Shown here: piece by piece, positions 14,457-22,333 of the stretch | Numbering within the stretch: the stretch's first letter is position 1 | Layout: each line of letters begins with the position of its first letter | Source: Candidatus Melainabacteria bacterium | GTDB taxonomy: Bacteria > Cyanobacteriota > Vampirovibrionia > Obscuribacterales > Obscuribacteraceae | Direction: 5' to 3' | Assembly (NCBI GenBank): GCA_003151275.1 | Contig: PLXC01000028.1 | Span: forward strand, 1-34,229 | DNA: 34,229 nucleotides | Program-made: the position numbers and the translations under genes | Notes under the pieces: model-generated | What the model was told of the DNA's origin: nothing | Seen by the model: only the letters and a program-made list of their open reading frames with translations | The model's database searches: none

Positions 14457-15689
14457 ATGGAAAGCAGATCAGTTTATAAAAGCGCCGGACAAAGCGAAGA
14501 CACAACTGGAATATCGAGAAGAGTTGCTCAGATCACCGTGTCAGCCATCAAGCAAATGCCATTGTTGGCCAGCAAGGTGCCCGGCTGTGTGTCACTTGGA
14601 CAAGGCATTCCATCGCACAACACTCCGGAGTTTATTAGAGAAGCCGTGATTAAGGCATTGCGCGACGACGCTTCAATCGGCAAATATTCTCTGCAGCCAG
14701 GCATTCCTAAGCTGAAAGAATTGATCGCACTCGATCTGATGCGCACCAGAAAGATTGACTTCATCGACCCAGAGACCGAGCTCTTTGTCAGCTGTGGTGG
14801 CATGGAGGCACTGGCGGCTGGTATTGCAACGATTGTCGACCGTGGTGACGAAGTAATTCTCACTTCCCCGACCTACTCATCTCATATCGAGCAAATTCTC
14901 TTCGCTGAAGGTGAACCAAAATTCGTCCCACTTGAAGAGAACGATGGTTGGAGCCTAAATACGGATGCAATTCGCAAAGCAATAACGAACAAAACAAAAG
15001 CTCTGATCATTTGCAGCCCCTTAAATCCGACCGGTGTAGTCTTCTCTGAAGCCCAGTTGCGAGAAGTGGCTGCAATTGTTTTAGAACACAATTTGTTTGT
15101 TGTTGTTGATGAGACTTACGATTTTCTTGTTTATGACAACGTTCCATATTTCAGTTTGCTTTCTATTCCCGAGATCAAGGATCGGATCATTGCTGCCTGC
15201 AGTTTTAGCAAACGTTACTGTATGACCGGCTGGCGGGTGGGCTACATGTACGCCTCCGAACGAATGATCAAACAAGTACTCAAAGTTCATGACGCCTTTG
15301 CCATCTGCGCCCCAACAATCTCCCAATTCGCAGCTGCGGCTGCCTTGAGTGGTACTAATGGTAAGGATGGACCAGGAGACGAAAGCGTAAAACAACTTGT
15401 GGATTCGATGACCAGGCGTCGCAACCTCGTCTGCTCCAGGCTGGATAGATTGCCTGAAATGTTTTCCTACGTGAAACCGGAAGGCGGCTACTATGTTTTC
15501 CCAAAATACTCTATGCAAAATATTTCTTCTATGGATTTCGCTTTGAAGATTTTGCATGAGGCAAAAGTGATCACGGTCCCAGGCAATGCCTTCGGTCCAA
15601 CGGGAGAAGGGCATATCAGGCTGTCCTTCGGCGCAGAGGAAAGCGAGTTGAATGAAGCTTTTGATCGAATTGATCGGTGGCTTGTTTAG
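14457..15689 (+). CDS. PLP-dependent class I/II aminotransferase
   Basis: The 410-residue fold-type I aminotransferase shows L-G-Q-G-I-P near the start, G-G-M-E-A-L (PLP phosphate region), N-P-T-G (substrate-binding Asn), D-E-T-Y (ring-stacking region), S-F-S-K-R-Y-C-M-T-G-W-R-V-G-Y with the Schiff-base Lys, and R-L-S-F-G with the carboxylate-binding Arg. It looks like the aspartate/aromatic/methionine-type branch rather than a typical HisC. Because it follows the his genes and no hisC is visible, it might supply histidinol-phosphate aminotransferase activity; this is inference. AGGAG lies 5 bases before the ATG. A large palindrome follows the stop. Confidence 0.93.
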   Translation: MESRSVYKSAGQSEDTTGISRRVAQITVSAIKQMPLLASKVPGCVSLGQGIPSHNTPEFIREAVIKALRDDASIGKYSLQPGIPKLKELIALDLMRTRKIDFIDPETELFVSCGGMEALAAGIATIVDRGDEVILTSPTYSSHIEQILFAEGEPKFVPLEENDGWSLNTDAIRKAITNKTKALIICSPLNPTGVVFSEAQLREVAAIVLEHNLFVVVDETYDFLVYDNVPYFSLLSIPEIKDRIIAACSFSKRYCMTGWRVGYMYASERMIKQVLKVHDAFAICAPTISQFAAAAALSGTNGKDGPGDESVKQLVDSMTRRRNLVCSRLDRLPEMFSYVKPEGGYYVFPKYSMQNISSMDFALKILHEAKVITVPGNAFGPTGEGHIRLSFGAEESELNEAFDRIDRWLV

Positions 15690-15690
15690 C

Positions 15691-15742
15691 TAGTTACTGG
15701 ACTTTAGTACTAAAGTCCAGTAACTACTGGGTTTCTTTTTTT
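15691..15742 (+). terminator. 36-bp perfect palindrome plus T-tract, probable terminator
   Basis: 15691-15726 is a perfect palindrome with 18-base arms: TAGTTACTGGACTTTAGT and its exact complement. Seven T follow at 15736-15742. It starts 2 bases after the aminotransferase stop, so termination is the natural reading. The 9-base gap before the T-tract and the lack of a designed loop are unusual. Confidence 0.65.
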
Positions 15743-15776
15743 ATCTGCTCTTAACTTTCAGGCACCGCCGATAATA

Positions 15777-16109
15777 TCACTGGTTGTCATTTACTGGTAA
15801 ACCCGTAATTGGGGCACCTGATCCGCTCGATCTCGGCTTGATTGTTTGCACATCGGCAGGCTTTTCTATCCGCTCAAATTTTCGATGTAACTTTCCTGTT
15901 CCTGCCGGTCTATCTGGATTGACTAACCAAACTTGAGTTCCTGTCGGTATATCTTCTTGTTTTAAAGCGCTGAACGACAACGCTAGCGGACGATCAGCAG
16001 TTGCGCGACGGGTCAAGAAAAAAACATCGCTAGTTGCTTGAAAAACCGTTCCATCTGGACTGGAGACAGAGAACGGAGCGTCTCTGGGAAGTGCTAGCCT
16101 TCCATTCAT
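15777..16109 (-). CDS. Hypothetical small protein
   Basis: The 110-residue product begins MNGRLALPRDAPFSV. It has an alternating hydrophobic/charged middle that could be a small beta-rich domain (F-S-V-S-S-P-D-G-T-V-F-Q-A-T-S-D-V-F-F-L), and a basic C-terminal tail. There is no signal peptide. The frame extends 24 codons upstream, but a GGGGGTG ribosome site directly precedes this ATG. No family is recognised. It converges on the aminotransferase gene across the 36-bp palindrome. Confidence 0.6.
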   Translation of the reverse strand: MNGRLALPRDAPFSVSSPDGTVFQATSDVFFLTRRATADRPLALSFSALKQEDIPTGTQVWLVNPDRPAGTGKLHRKFERIEKPADVQTIKPRSSGSGAPITGLPVNDNQ

Positions 16110-16426
16110 GTCACCCCCTTCATGTCGCGCAGCTCCATTATGTATCATTTCGCATATTCTGAAACTGGCACTAGGCGCCACTTTCAGAATTTCCTCAATG
16201 AATTACCTACTTTTGAGGTACACCACAGGCGGTGATTTCACCTTCAGAATGCGTATTCCTGAGGCAACGGAGTCGTAGGGTTAGAATTTTAGCTGGGGCA
16301 ATACGAATGGACAACATCTGACCAGTAATCGTGGTACATATTTGGAGGCTCTGGGATCAACCTGCAATTCCGAATATCTGAATTGAAGTTTGATTCTGGG
16401 CCAGAGCAATGAAATCAGGAGGGAGT
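16110..16426. other. Intergenic region between divergent genes
   Basis: These 317 bases lie between two divergent starts (16109 minus, 16427 plus) and should hold promoters for both. Besides the inverted repeat at 16157-16189, TTCAGAAT recurs near 16243. I see no RNA gene and no confident -35/-10 pair. Confidence 0.5.
16157..16189. promoter_or_regulatory. Inverted repeat, candidate operator or hairpin
   Basis: TTCTGAAACTGGC (16157-16169) and GCCACTTTCAGAA (16177-16189) are 13-base arms with one mismatch around a 7-base spacer. It lies 48 bases upstream of the minus-strand hypothetical gene. There is no T-tract after it, so an operator or mRNA leader hairpin is more likely than a terminator. 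Confidence 0.45.
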
Positions 16427-17107
16427 ATGTCAACAACGTACGTTCGCAGAGCGATGGCGTTTTCAATGGTACTGGGAATCCTGTCCGCGAATTTAGTTCC
16501 CGCTCTAGCGCTTGGTCATAGTCACAGGACGCCTCCCCCGTACCCTTTGTCGGTAGCAGCTTTCACAACGTTCCAATGTAACGTTCAGTTCGGAACCTCT
16601 ACAGCGCAGGGCTCCCTCATAACAGATCCCAAGACCCAGAAATTTGCAGCTCAACTAAACGTTTCCGATACGAACGCGTTAGCGGATGTTCTTTATTCGA
16701 CAACATTTGGATCAGGTAACTTGCCGTTCAACAAGTCGATTGAAGCTGAGTACTCCGCTACCAACGTCGTGAACGGACCGGCCTGCGGTTCTGGACAAGT
16801 ATCCCTCACCCTCGCTGTGAGATACCTGCCCCCGGGCAGCAAAGTGATCAATGAATTCTTCGTGGGATGCGGTCGCAAAGGTACAACCGTAACAACCGAT
16901 CCGAAAACCGGAAACACTATAATCTCAACTACGCCTGGCGTTGCGAATGGTATTCCTTCTGGTTCCGTGATTACCGAACTTATCTTGTTGGCTGAGGCCG
17001 GTGGCACGGCTCCTACTAGTGGACAATTTACAGTTGATTCCGTCAACTTGGACGGTCGACAAGTGACTTATAATCCAAGCTCGGCGTCTTGCTCTAGCTC
17101 ACTGTAG
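16427..17107 (+). CDS. Secreted hypothetical protein
   Basis: The 226-residue product has a signal peptide: basic T-Y-V-R-R, hydrophobic core, then V-P-A-L-A-L-G with cleavage near residue 28-30. The mature part is rich in Thr, Ser, Gly and short beta-like stretches and has five Cys residues that could form disulfides outside the cytoplasm. No family is recognised. AGGAGG sits 4 bases before ATG 16427, which decides the start over the codons six residues upstream. It is followed by about 150 bases without a gene, then the toxin gene on the other strand. Confidence 0.75.
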   Translation: MSTTYVRRAMAFSMVLGILSANLVPALALGHSHRTPPPYPLSVAAFTTFQCNVQFGTSTAQGSLITDPKTQKFAAQLNVSDTNALADVLYSTTFGSGNLPFNKSIEAEYSATNVVNGPACGSGQVSLTLAVRYLPPGSKVINEFFVGCGRKGTTVTTDPKTGNTIISTTPGVANGIPSGSVITELILLAEAGGTAPTSGQFTVDSVNLDGRQVTYNPSSASCSSSL

Positions 17108-17256
17108 GCCAGCTGCAAACATTACGTGCGTGGGTAAAGATGACGTGGAGGCGAGCTCAGAGCAAGTGTGGCACTCAACTTGGTTTCGAAGCTAGCCAAG
17201 TGTCGTGATCAGTAGCACTTATAGGGGTGTGAGTATCATCGGACCGGAAAGTAGCG

Positions 17257-17733
17257 CTAAGCTCTTTGACATCCGACAATCTCCGAAACCACCTCAGCGC
17301 ACAGCTTTAATAATTGGGCGAGATCTTCAGGCGGATCGCCTCTTTTTAAGTTCTTTGAAAACAGTACGTAAGGGTCATTTTTGTCGCCTTCCTTGCGAAG
17401 CGTGTTTTCGTCGTTTACCCAAGCGTAAATTATGACTTTCTTTGATCCGTCGTAGCGGAAGAATAGCCGGAAGCGATTTTGGCCGAACTTGGCTCGTTTC
17501 CAAAGCCGAAATTCAGTGCCAAGAGTATTGCCCTGCTTCCAGCGCTCGTGGCTAGGATCGGCTGGAATTTCCTCCAACATCAGTTGTCTAATGCGAGCCA
17601 AGCGCTTTGTTTTTGGGTGGTCTTTGTACGTGGCAGGCTGTGATTGCTGAAGCTTTTTGACTTCTGCAACCAGCTTGTCTAATTGAGCAGTGAATAGCTT
17701 GTATTGGAACAGCTGCCAGCCGTTAACCTTCAT
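17257..17733 (-). CDS. yhaV: YhaV-family toxin (type II toxin-antitoxin)
   Basis: The 158-residue protein matches YhaV, a RelE-superfamily ribosome-dependent mRNA interferase. It begins N-G-W-Q-L-F near the N-terminus, then T-K-R-L-A-R-I, I-P-A-D-P, K-Q-G-N-T-L-G, F-R-L-W-K-R-A-K-F, R-F-R-L-F-F-R-Y and V-I-I-Y-A-W-V-N-D-E, all typical. Length is usual. It lies 9 bases downstream of the PrlF-type antitoxin in the same operon, the standard order. It would be kept inactive by the antitoxin and would cut mRNA if the antitoxin is lost. The frame looks intact. Confidence 0.93.
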   Translation of the reverse strand: MKVNGWQLFQYKLFTAQLDKLVAEVKKLQQSQPATYKDHPKTKRLARIRQLMLEEIPADPSHERWKQGNTLGTEFRLWKRAKFGQNRFRLFFRYDGSKKVIIYAWVNDENTLRKEGDKNDPYVLFSKNLKRGDPPEDLAQLLKLCAEVVSEIVGCQRA

Positions 17734-17742
17734 CGACTGGCG

Positions 17743-18075
17743 CTATCCAAGATCATCATCGTCAGTGACGGTAACCCCTGAAGCCAGTTCTGCGATCTCA
17801 GCCATTTGATCGGCGGAAACCGGAGTGATGTTCGCAGGTGTGGCTAGCATGTCCTTTTCCATAAAGGACAAAAAGGCGCAAACGATAGGATCATTTTCGT
17901 TTTCTAGCTCTGCATCGTTGTCGTTGACTACTTGAACGAGCATGGTTCCTGGTCCTATCACGTCGGCGCGTACTTTTGCCTTTTGCCTAAACTCGGGATG
18001 CTGTTTAAACAAACTTTTGTCCAGCCTGATAGCATCCGAATTTCCGATTGTGCTTATTTTACCCGTGTAGCTCAT
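17743..18075 (-). CDS. prlF: PrlF/SohA-family antitoxin
   Basis: The 110-residue protein starts MSYTGKISTIGNSDAIRLDK, an AbrB/SpoVT-type swapped-hairpin DNA-binding domain typical of PrlF. The C-terminal half (from about residue 55) is acidic and would wrap the toxin. The frame runs 18 codons further upstream, but AGGTG before ATG 18075 and the domain boundary favour this start. PrlF/YhaV pairs usually repress their own promoter through the antitoxin; direct repeats at the promoter fit that. Confidence 0.88.
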   Translation of the reverse strand: MSYTGKISTIGNSDAIRLDKSLFKQHPEFRQKAKVRADVIGPGTMLVQVVNDNDAELENENDPIVCAFLSFMEKDMLATPANITPVSADQMAEIAELASGVTVTDDDDLG

Positions 18076-18107
18076 CCGGATGCACCTACCAATAGCGAAT
18101 ACTATAT

Positions 18108-18143
18108 ATACGTACTTTAATACGTACACGTCTAGACTGTCAA
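18108..18143 (-). promoter_or_regulatory. Toxin-antitoxin promoter with candidate operator repeats
   Basis: Read on the minus strand, a consensus TTGACA (18143-18138) is followed by an A/T-rich -10 area around TATTAA/TAAAGT. Two copies of ATACGTAC (plus strand, 18108-18115 and 18120-18127, 12 bp apart) overlap the -10 area. This is where an autorepressing PrlF would be expected to bind. The -10 hexamer and spacing are not ideal. Confidence 0.5.
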
Positions 18144-18194
18144 GTCTGTTCGGTCCTGGGAAGTTAATCCAGCAATCCAGCCAGAGTAAATCAA

Positions 18195-19454
18195 CTACTC
18201 ATCTCTCATGCTTGACTCCGCTTTCTCAGCGGTGTTATGAGCAGCAAAATCGAAAGCCTCGTTAACATCAGCAAAAACGTGTAAGCAATGTTTTTGCAAC
18301 GCGGCTTTCTTGCTGGGTTCGGTGGCTATCCCAAGGGGATCGATCTGTATTTTGTATCCGGCTGAGCGAAGCATTTGAGCGGTCTCCAATAGCGGTACGA
18401 TACCGGATATAGTGTCTTCGAAGACATAAACAACTGTTTGTTTGTCTTTGAGGGCATTCAAACAAGTCTTTTCGGGATCTTTTCCATGTTTGTCGATAGC
18501 GTATGCATCTTGCAGTGCCACTACATCGTTGCCGCCCGAAATTGTGTTTATCAAAGCCGCCAGTGCTTGTGTTGTATTCGGCTTAGTCAGATCCTCAGTG
18601 CGCTCGCCATGCTGCTTGCCTAGCCATTCCATCATTCCCATTCCTATCAGTGGAAATGATTGCATGCCAGCGGATTCAAGTGCAATCTCCGCCTCTGGCG
18701 AGTAACCGAGCGACGAGACCGCCGCTCCTTTTGGAGGCAAACTTGGACGCGCGGTGTAAACTCCAACGGCGCAATCAGATTGTTGATTGAGTTCAAGTAA
18801 TTCGTCTACCGTTTGCTGGTTGATCAGCGTCTTGTCTTCAGTTCGCAGAAGACCTAGTGCTTTGTGTTCGCAACCTAATTTATACGTTCGCTCAAAGTCG
18901 TCGGAACCGAGAATGATCTCTTGAAAAAGTCTCGTGCCATAACTTGAATAGACTGATCTTGTCCCAATCAAAAATCTTTTCAGAAGATCGATCCACAGTG
19001 CGTGTTGAGAGACATTGGTAAGTTTCGCACAAAACAAGTTCAAGGCGATATCCGGAGGATGCGTCGCTGCACCGATTGGCGTCAGGGTCTGCGCGAGCTG
19101 CAGATAATCCGGTCTTGCAATAGAAGGATTGAGAATCTTGAGCGCATGTAATTGATCTGTGGTGCCTTCATGAGGCAAGGTAGGTAGGACCTCAATCGGG
19201 CTGGTCATAAGCGCAACGGTGGTGAGCATATCGCAGAAGATAATGTTTGTGATGTCCCAAACATCGTGAACGCCGTGCGCCTCCATGGCGGCAATTTCCT
19301 GCTCATGGGGAAGTATGGACTTAACGTTTTGCAGTCCAATTCTGCCCGCCAATTCAGTGAGAGCTTTTGTGATTCCCAGTCGATATGCCAAAGGATTTAC
19401 GATTACACCATCGACGTCAAACAAGAAAATCCGGTGTTCCTTTAACGTTGGCAT
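18195..19454 (-). CDS. HAD-superfamily hydrolase-like protein with large insert
   Basis: The 419-residue protein has HAD motif I F-L-F-D-V-D-G-V (nucleophile D13, D15), a motif II-like V-Y-T-A-R-P-S, and motif III V-F-E-D-T-I-S-G-I. Between motifs I and II lie about 220 residues, far more than a usual cap, with mostly helical character. Substrate cannot be read from sequence; a phosphatase or phosphotransferase of a small metabolite is likely. It is the last gene of a minus-strand run hisD, kinase, HAD, separated from the kinase by 132 bases holding a REP-like hairpin. No clear ribosome site precedes the ATG, so the start is less sure than the gene. Confidence 0.82.
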   Translation of the reverse strand: MPTLKEHRIFLFDVDGVIVNPLAYRLGITKALTELAGRIGLQNVKSILPHEQEIAAMEAHGVHDVWDITNIIFCDMLTTVALMTSPIEVLPTLPHEGTTDQLHALKILNPSIARPDYLQLAQTLTPIGAATHPPDIALNLFCAKLTNVSQHALWIDLLKRFLIGTRSVYSSYGTRLFQEIILGSDDFERTYKLGCEHKALGLLRTEDKTLINQQTVDELLELNQQSDCAVGVYTARPSLPPKGAAVSSLGYSPEAEIALESAGMQSFPLIGMGMMEWLGKQHGERTEDLTKPNTTQALAALINTISGGNDVVALQDAYAIDKHGKDPEKTCLNALKDKQTVVYVFEDTISGIVPLLETAQMLRSAGYKIQIDPLGIATEPSKKAALQKHCLHVFADVNEAFDFAAHNTAEKAESSMRDE

Positions 19455-19485
19455 TTATGCTTGACCTCGTCCTAAACCTGGGAGC

Positions 19486-19503
19486 GCCGGCATCCTTGCC
19501 GGC
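19486..19503. repeat. REP-like hairpin
   Basis: GCCGGCA-TCCT-TGCCGGC is a perfect 7-bp stem with a 4-base loop, preceded by GGGAGC. It lies in the gap between the kinase stop and the HAD start. GC-rich hairpins of this shape are often dispersed in genomes. No T-tract follows on either strand, so it is not a standard terminator. Confidence 0.5.
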
Positions 19504-19586
19504 ATCTTACGAATTAATTTGCTACGCATCATTTGACATAACTCCATCATGTTACCTACCTCATCGTCCAAGCAAAACGTCATCAC

Positions 19587-20882
19587 CTAAGCAAAAACCA
19601 CATCGATAATATCTGTCAGTTGACTCGATCCCTTGTGCGTCATCGCTCCCAATTCAACAGCCATTGCTAGTCCCAACAATTTAATCGGTAACTTATATCT
19701 CTCAGAGAGGGTTCCATTAGCCACATAGTCGGCAAACAAGTTGACTGTCAAGAAAGGGCAGCAGAATAACGCCGAGCGCACAAATTCTCGCCAGCTGTCA
19801 TCAACATCCCCACGCTCCTTAAGGAGAGCGACAGTAGGGCGCAAAACATTGTTGACTCTAGTACCCAAGTGACTTAAGCGGAGCGCGCTTGGCTTATACG
19901 AATGGTCGATAATGATTTGATTGCCACGAACCTCAAACTTGAGATCGAACTCTTGCGATACTTGTTCAGGATAGTACATCCAACGCGCAAACACGTTGTG
20001 GAACAGCGGTTTAGTTAGATCCAAAAGGGGATGGTGTTGTCCTGCAAATGCCGGGTCAAACATATAAAATTTTGATTTCTCGAGATCGACGAAAATGTTG
20101 CCGTTGTGCGCATCTCCATGCCCTGCGATTACAGGTCCTTCTCTTGGCGCTAAATCCTTTCTGCTCCGATCGATCAATTGAGAAATTGATTCGGAATACT
20201 CTACGCCGTTAATTGTCCATGACATATTCGCGAGTGTATCGAAAGGCAACACTTCGCTTCCAAGTTGAATGGTTTTACCTTTATAGAACAATCCGACGCG
20301 CCCGTCCTCTGCCAAGCGATGGGAAAAAAGCTGATGGATTGGGGCCTTTGAGTTGTCTTCGCTGCTGGCTTGTTTTACTGTCTGACTATAAATGTCGTAT
20401 ACGGTTTTATCGAGTTGAACTTGCCCAGCCAGTAATTTTTGGGCTACGTTTTTGGATCCAGTATCAGATGTGGTTTCGGAAGTGGTATCAGATGTGGTGC
20501 AACCAAGCTCTTTGTCTTCCTCTATTTTCATTAGGTCAAAGAGGGTCGGATAAGTAATGATTTGGTAGAGCACTATTTGCTTACCGACTTTTTGCGTAAT
20601 CTGTTTTGAGGTTATGACAGGATATCCTGCTCGAGCCAGTTCTTCTGCGTTATAGTACTCAGAAACTTTCTCATTTTCTTCCGTGTGCGTTTTGAAGAAG
20701 TATCGTTCACCGCTGGTGTAAGTAACGAATCCATTTAGTGAATTCAACGATTCAGGTTTCGGCTGAAGTTCGACTTTGGCGATTGAACTGTCTTCATTTT
20801 CTTTCAAAAATAGCAGTAACTCTCGCTCTGCTCCAACTTTATCGCTGAATTGTTGTTTCTGGATTTCAGTAAGCAGAAGCAT
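19587..20882 (-). CDS. Aminoglycoside phosphotransferase (APH)-like kinase
   Basis: The protein of about 431 residues has an APH/choline-kinase-type catalytic loop H-G-D-A-H-N-G-N (about 255-262) and a metal-binding Asp in Y-M-F-D-P-A-F (about 276). K64 in R-Y-F-F-K-T and the E-E-L-A-R-A-G-Y-P-V region (80-90) fit the N-lobe. A Thr/Ser/Asp-rich insert near 130-144 comes from a 12-bp repeat. It probably phosphorylates a small molecule; drug resistance is not implied. The ATG at 20880-20882 sits 9 bases after AGGA; a TTG one codon earlier is possible. It starts 17 bases after hisD and precedes a HAD gene, so a kinase/phosphatase pair is possible. Confidence 0.82.
   Translation of the reverse strand: MLLLTEIQKQQFSDKVGAERELLLFLKENEDSSIAKVELQPKPESLNSLNGFVTYTSGERYFFKTHTEENEKVSEYYNAEELARAGYPVITSKQITQKVGKQIVLYQIITYPTLFDLMKIEEDKELGCTTSDTTSETTSDTGSKNVAQKLLAGQVQLDKTVYDIYSQTVKQASSEDNSKAPIHQLFSHRLAEDGRVGLFYKGKTIQLGSEVLPFDTLANMSWTINGVEYSESISQLIDRSRKDLAPREGPVIAGHGDAHNGNIFVDLEKSKFYMFDPAFAGQHHPLLDLTKPLFHNVFARWMYYPEQVSQEFDLKFEVRGNQIIIDHSYKPSALRLSHLGTRVNNVLRPTVALLKERGDVDDSWREFVRSALFCCPFLTVNLFADYVANGTLSERYKLPIKLLGLAMAVELGAMTHKGSSQLTDIIDVVFA
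20463..20498 (-). repeat. 12-bp in-frame repeat in the kinase gene
   Basis: Three 12-bp units (TCAGATGTGGTT, TCGGAAGTGGTA, TCAGATGTGGTG on the plus strand) encode a T-T-S-D/E repeat. It adds a short linker without shifting the frame. Confidence 0.7.
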
Positions 20883-20899
20883 CAAACATCTTCCTCGAA

Positions 20900-22210
20900 C
20901 TATTCAAAACGTACTTCTACACTTCTTCGATGCGCATCCAGTCCTTCGACATTCGCTATGGTTTGAACAATAGGTTTCAAACGGTCCAGCCCTTTTTTGG
21001 TCAAACTCGAATACTGAACGCGTTTCATGAATGTCCAGACACCCACAGCCGACGTCTGCCGTGCCCATCCAGCGGAAGGCAGAATGTGATTGATCCCAGT
21101 TGCGTAATCGCCAGTGGCGACTGGATTGTAATAGCCAAGGAAAACAGAACCAGCATTTGTGATCTGGTCTAGCGTTTCTTCTGGATTTTGTACCAACACT
21201 TCCAAATGCTCAGGAGAGTATTCATTGGTGAAGTTGATCGCTTCCTTCATTGTCTGAGTGACAATCAAAGCGCTGTAAGTTGAAAGGGCTTCTTTTATGT
21301 ATTTCTGGCGCGATAAAGTTTCAAATTGCTTTTCAATTTCGATTTTGGTTAATTTCGCCAGTTCCATCGAGTCTGTGACGAGCACGCCTGCCGAATCAGG
21401 TCCGTGCTCAGCACGTGCGAGAACGTCTGCGGCACAGTAACGAGCCTTGGTGTGTAAGTCAAACTCAGGTGGCACGCTGCCGTCTGCCAGAATGATCGCT
21501 TCGCTGGGACCGGCAGGCATATCAATTGCAACTTTCTGTTGGCAGAGAATTTTTGCAGCGGTCACATAGGGACTGCCCGGTCCGGCGATCAGGCTTATTG
21601 GTTTGATCGTCTCTGTGCCATACGCCATGGCGGCAATAGCTTGAGCACCGCCGACCCTGTAGATTTCGGTTATGCCACATTCATTTGCCGCAATTAGTAC
21701 TTCAAAGTTGTTTCCTCTTGGAGAGATGCACGAAACGATGCGCTTGCACCCCGCAGTTTTGGCGGCAACCGCGAGAATTTGCTGCACGGTCGGGAATGGA
21801 TTCTTACCGCCTGGAACATAGAGACCAACCTCATCGATCGCCGTCCATTTTTCTCCAACCAAAATTCCTTTTTCAATTTCAATTTGCCAGTCAAGAATTT
21901 GCTTTCGCTGAATTTCGTGAAACTTGCGCGCTAATTCAATTTGCTCTTTGATTTTGTCGATTGTGTCCTTGGGAGTTTTAGCGTACGCCTCATCAATTTG
22001 AGCTTTTGTTACTACTAAGCGCGAGAGTTCAAAGTTCGGGTCGTCCCACTCTTTGGTAAATCTGACCAGGGCTTTATCACCTTCCGCTTTAACCGCGGCG
22101 ATGATTTTTTCGACACTGCCTTTGACTTCGTCGATATCTACGTTAGCTCGGATCATCACCTTATCTAAATCGACTTTAGACATTGTCTTCAGTTCGTGGA
22201 TCTCAATCAT
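20900..22210 (-). CDS. hisD: Histidinol dehydrogenase
   Basis: HisD makes histidine from histidinol by two NAD-dependent oxidations. The 436-residue protein shows V-G-L-Y-V-P-G-G, R-V-G-G-A-Q-A-I-A-A-M-A-Y-G-T, I-A-G-P-G, M-P-A-G-P-S-E, the catalytic pair E334-H335 in Y-S-P-E-H-L, D368 in G-D-Y-A-T-G, and H427 in L-D-A-H. The usual zinc-ligand Gln of Q-A-E-H is Arg266 here (A-R-A-E-H-G-P), while H269, D368 and H427 are kept. GGGAG lies 7 bases before the ATG. It is apart from the hisG operon and heads a minus-strand run with a kinase and a HAD protein, so it is not under the his attenuator seen here. Confidence 0.95.
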   Translation of the reverse strand: MIEIHELKTMSKVDLDKVMIRANVDIDEVKGSVEKIIAAVKAEGDKALVRFTKEWDDPNFELSRLVVTKAQIDEAYAKTPKDTIDKIKEQIELARKFHEIQRKQILDWQIEIEKGILVGEKWTAIDEVGLYVPGGKNPFPTVQQILAVAAKTAGCKRIVSCISPRGNNFEVLIAANECGITEIYRVGGAQAIAAMAYGTETIKPISLIAGPGSPYVTAAKILCQQKVAIDMPAGPSEAIILADGSVPPEFDLHTKARYCAADVLARAEHGPDSAGVLVTDSMELAKLTKIEIEKQFETLSRQKYIKEALSTYSALIVTQTMKEAINFTNEYSPEHLEVLVQNPEETLDQITNAGSVFLGYYNPVATGDYATGINHILPSAGWARQTSAVGVWTFMKRVQYSSLTKKGLDRLKPIVQTIANVEGLDAHRRSVEVRFE

Positions 22211-22333
22211 GGTTCGCTCCCGAAATTCGTTGTGTTGATATTAGCGCCAACGAGAACAAAAAACCTAGAATTTTTGGGTTTTCAAGTTGATATCAGATGC
22301 GATACTAGTTTCCGAGAAGCAAGGGGACTTGAG

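Noticed and set aside
14299..14505. Minus-strand 68-codon frame over the repeat array
   Set aside because: Its residues simply echo the 22-bp repeats, it has no ribosome site, and it overlaps the aminotransferase start.
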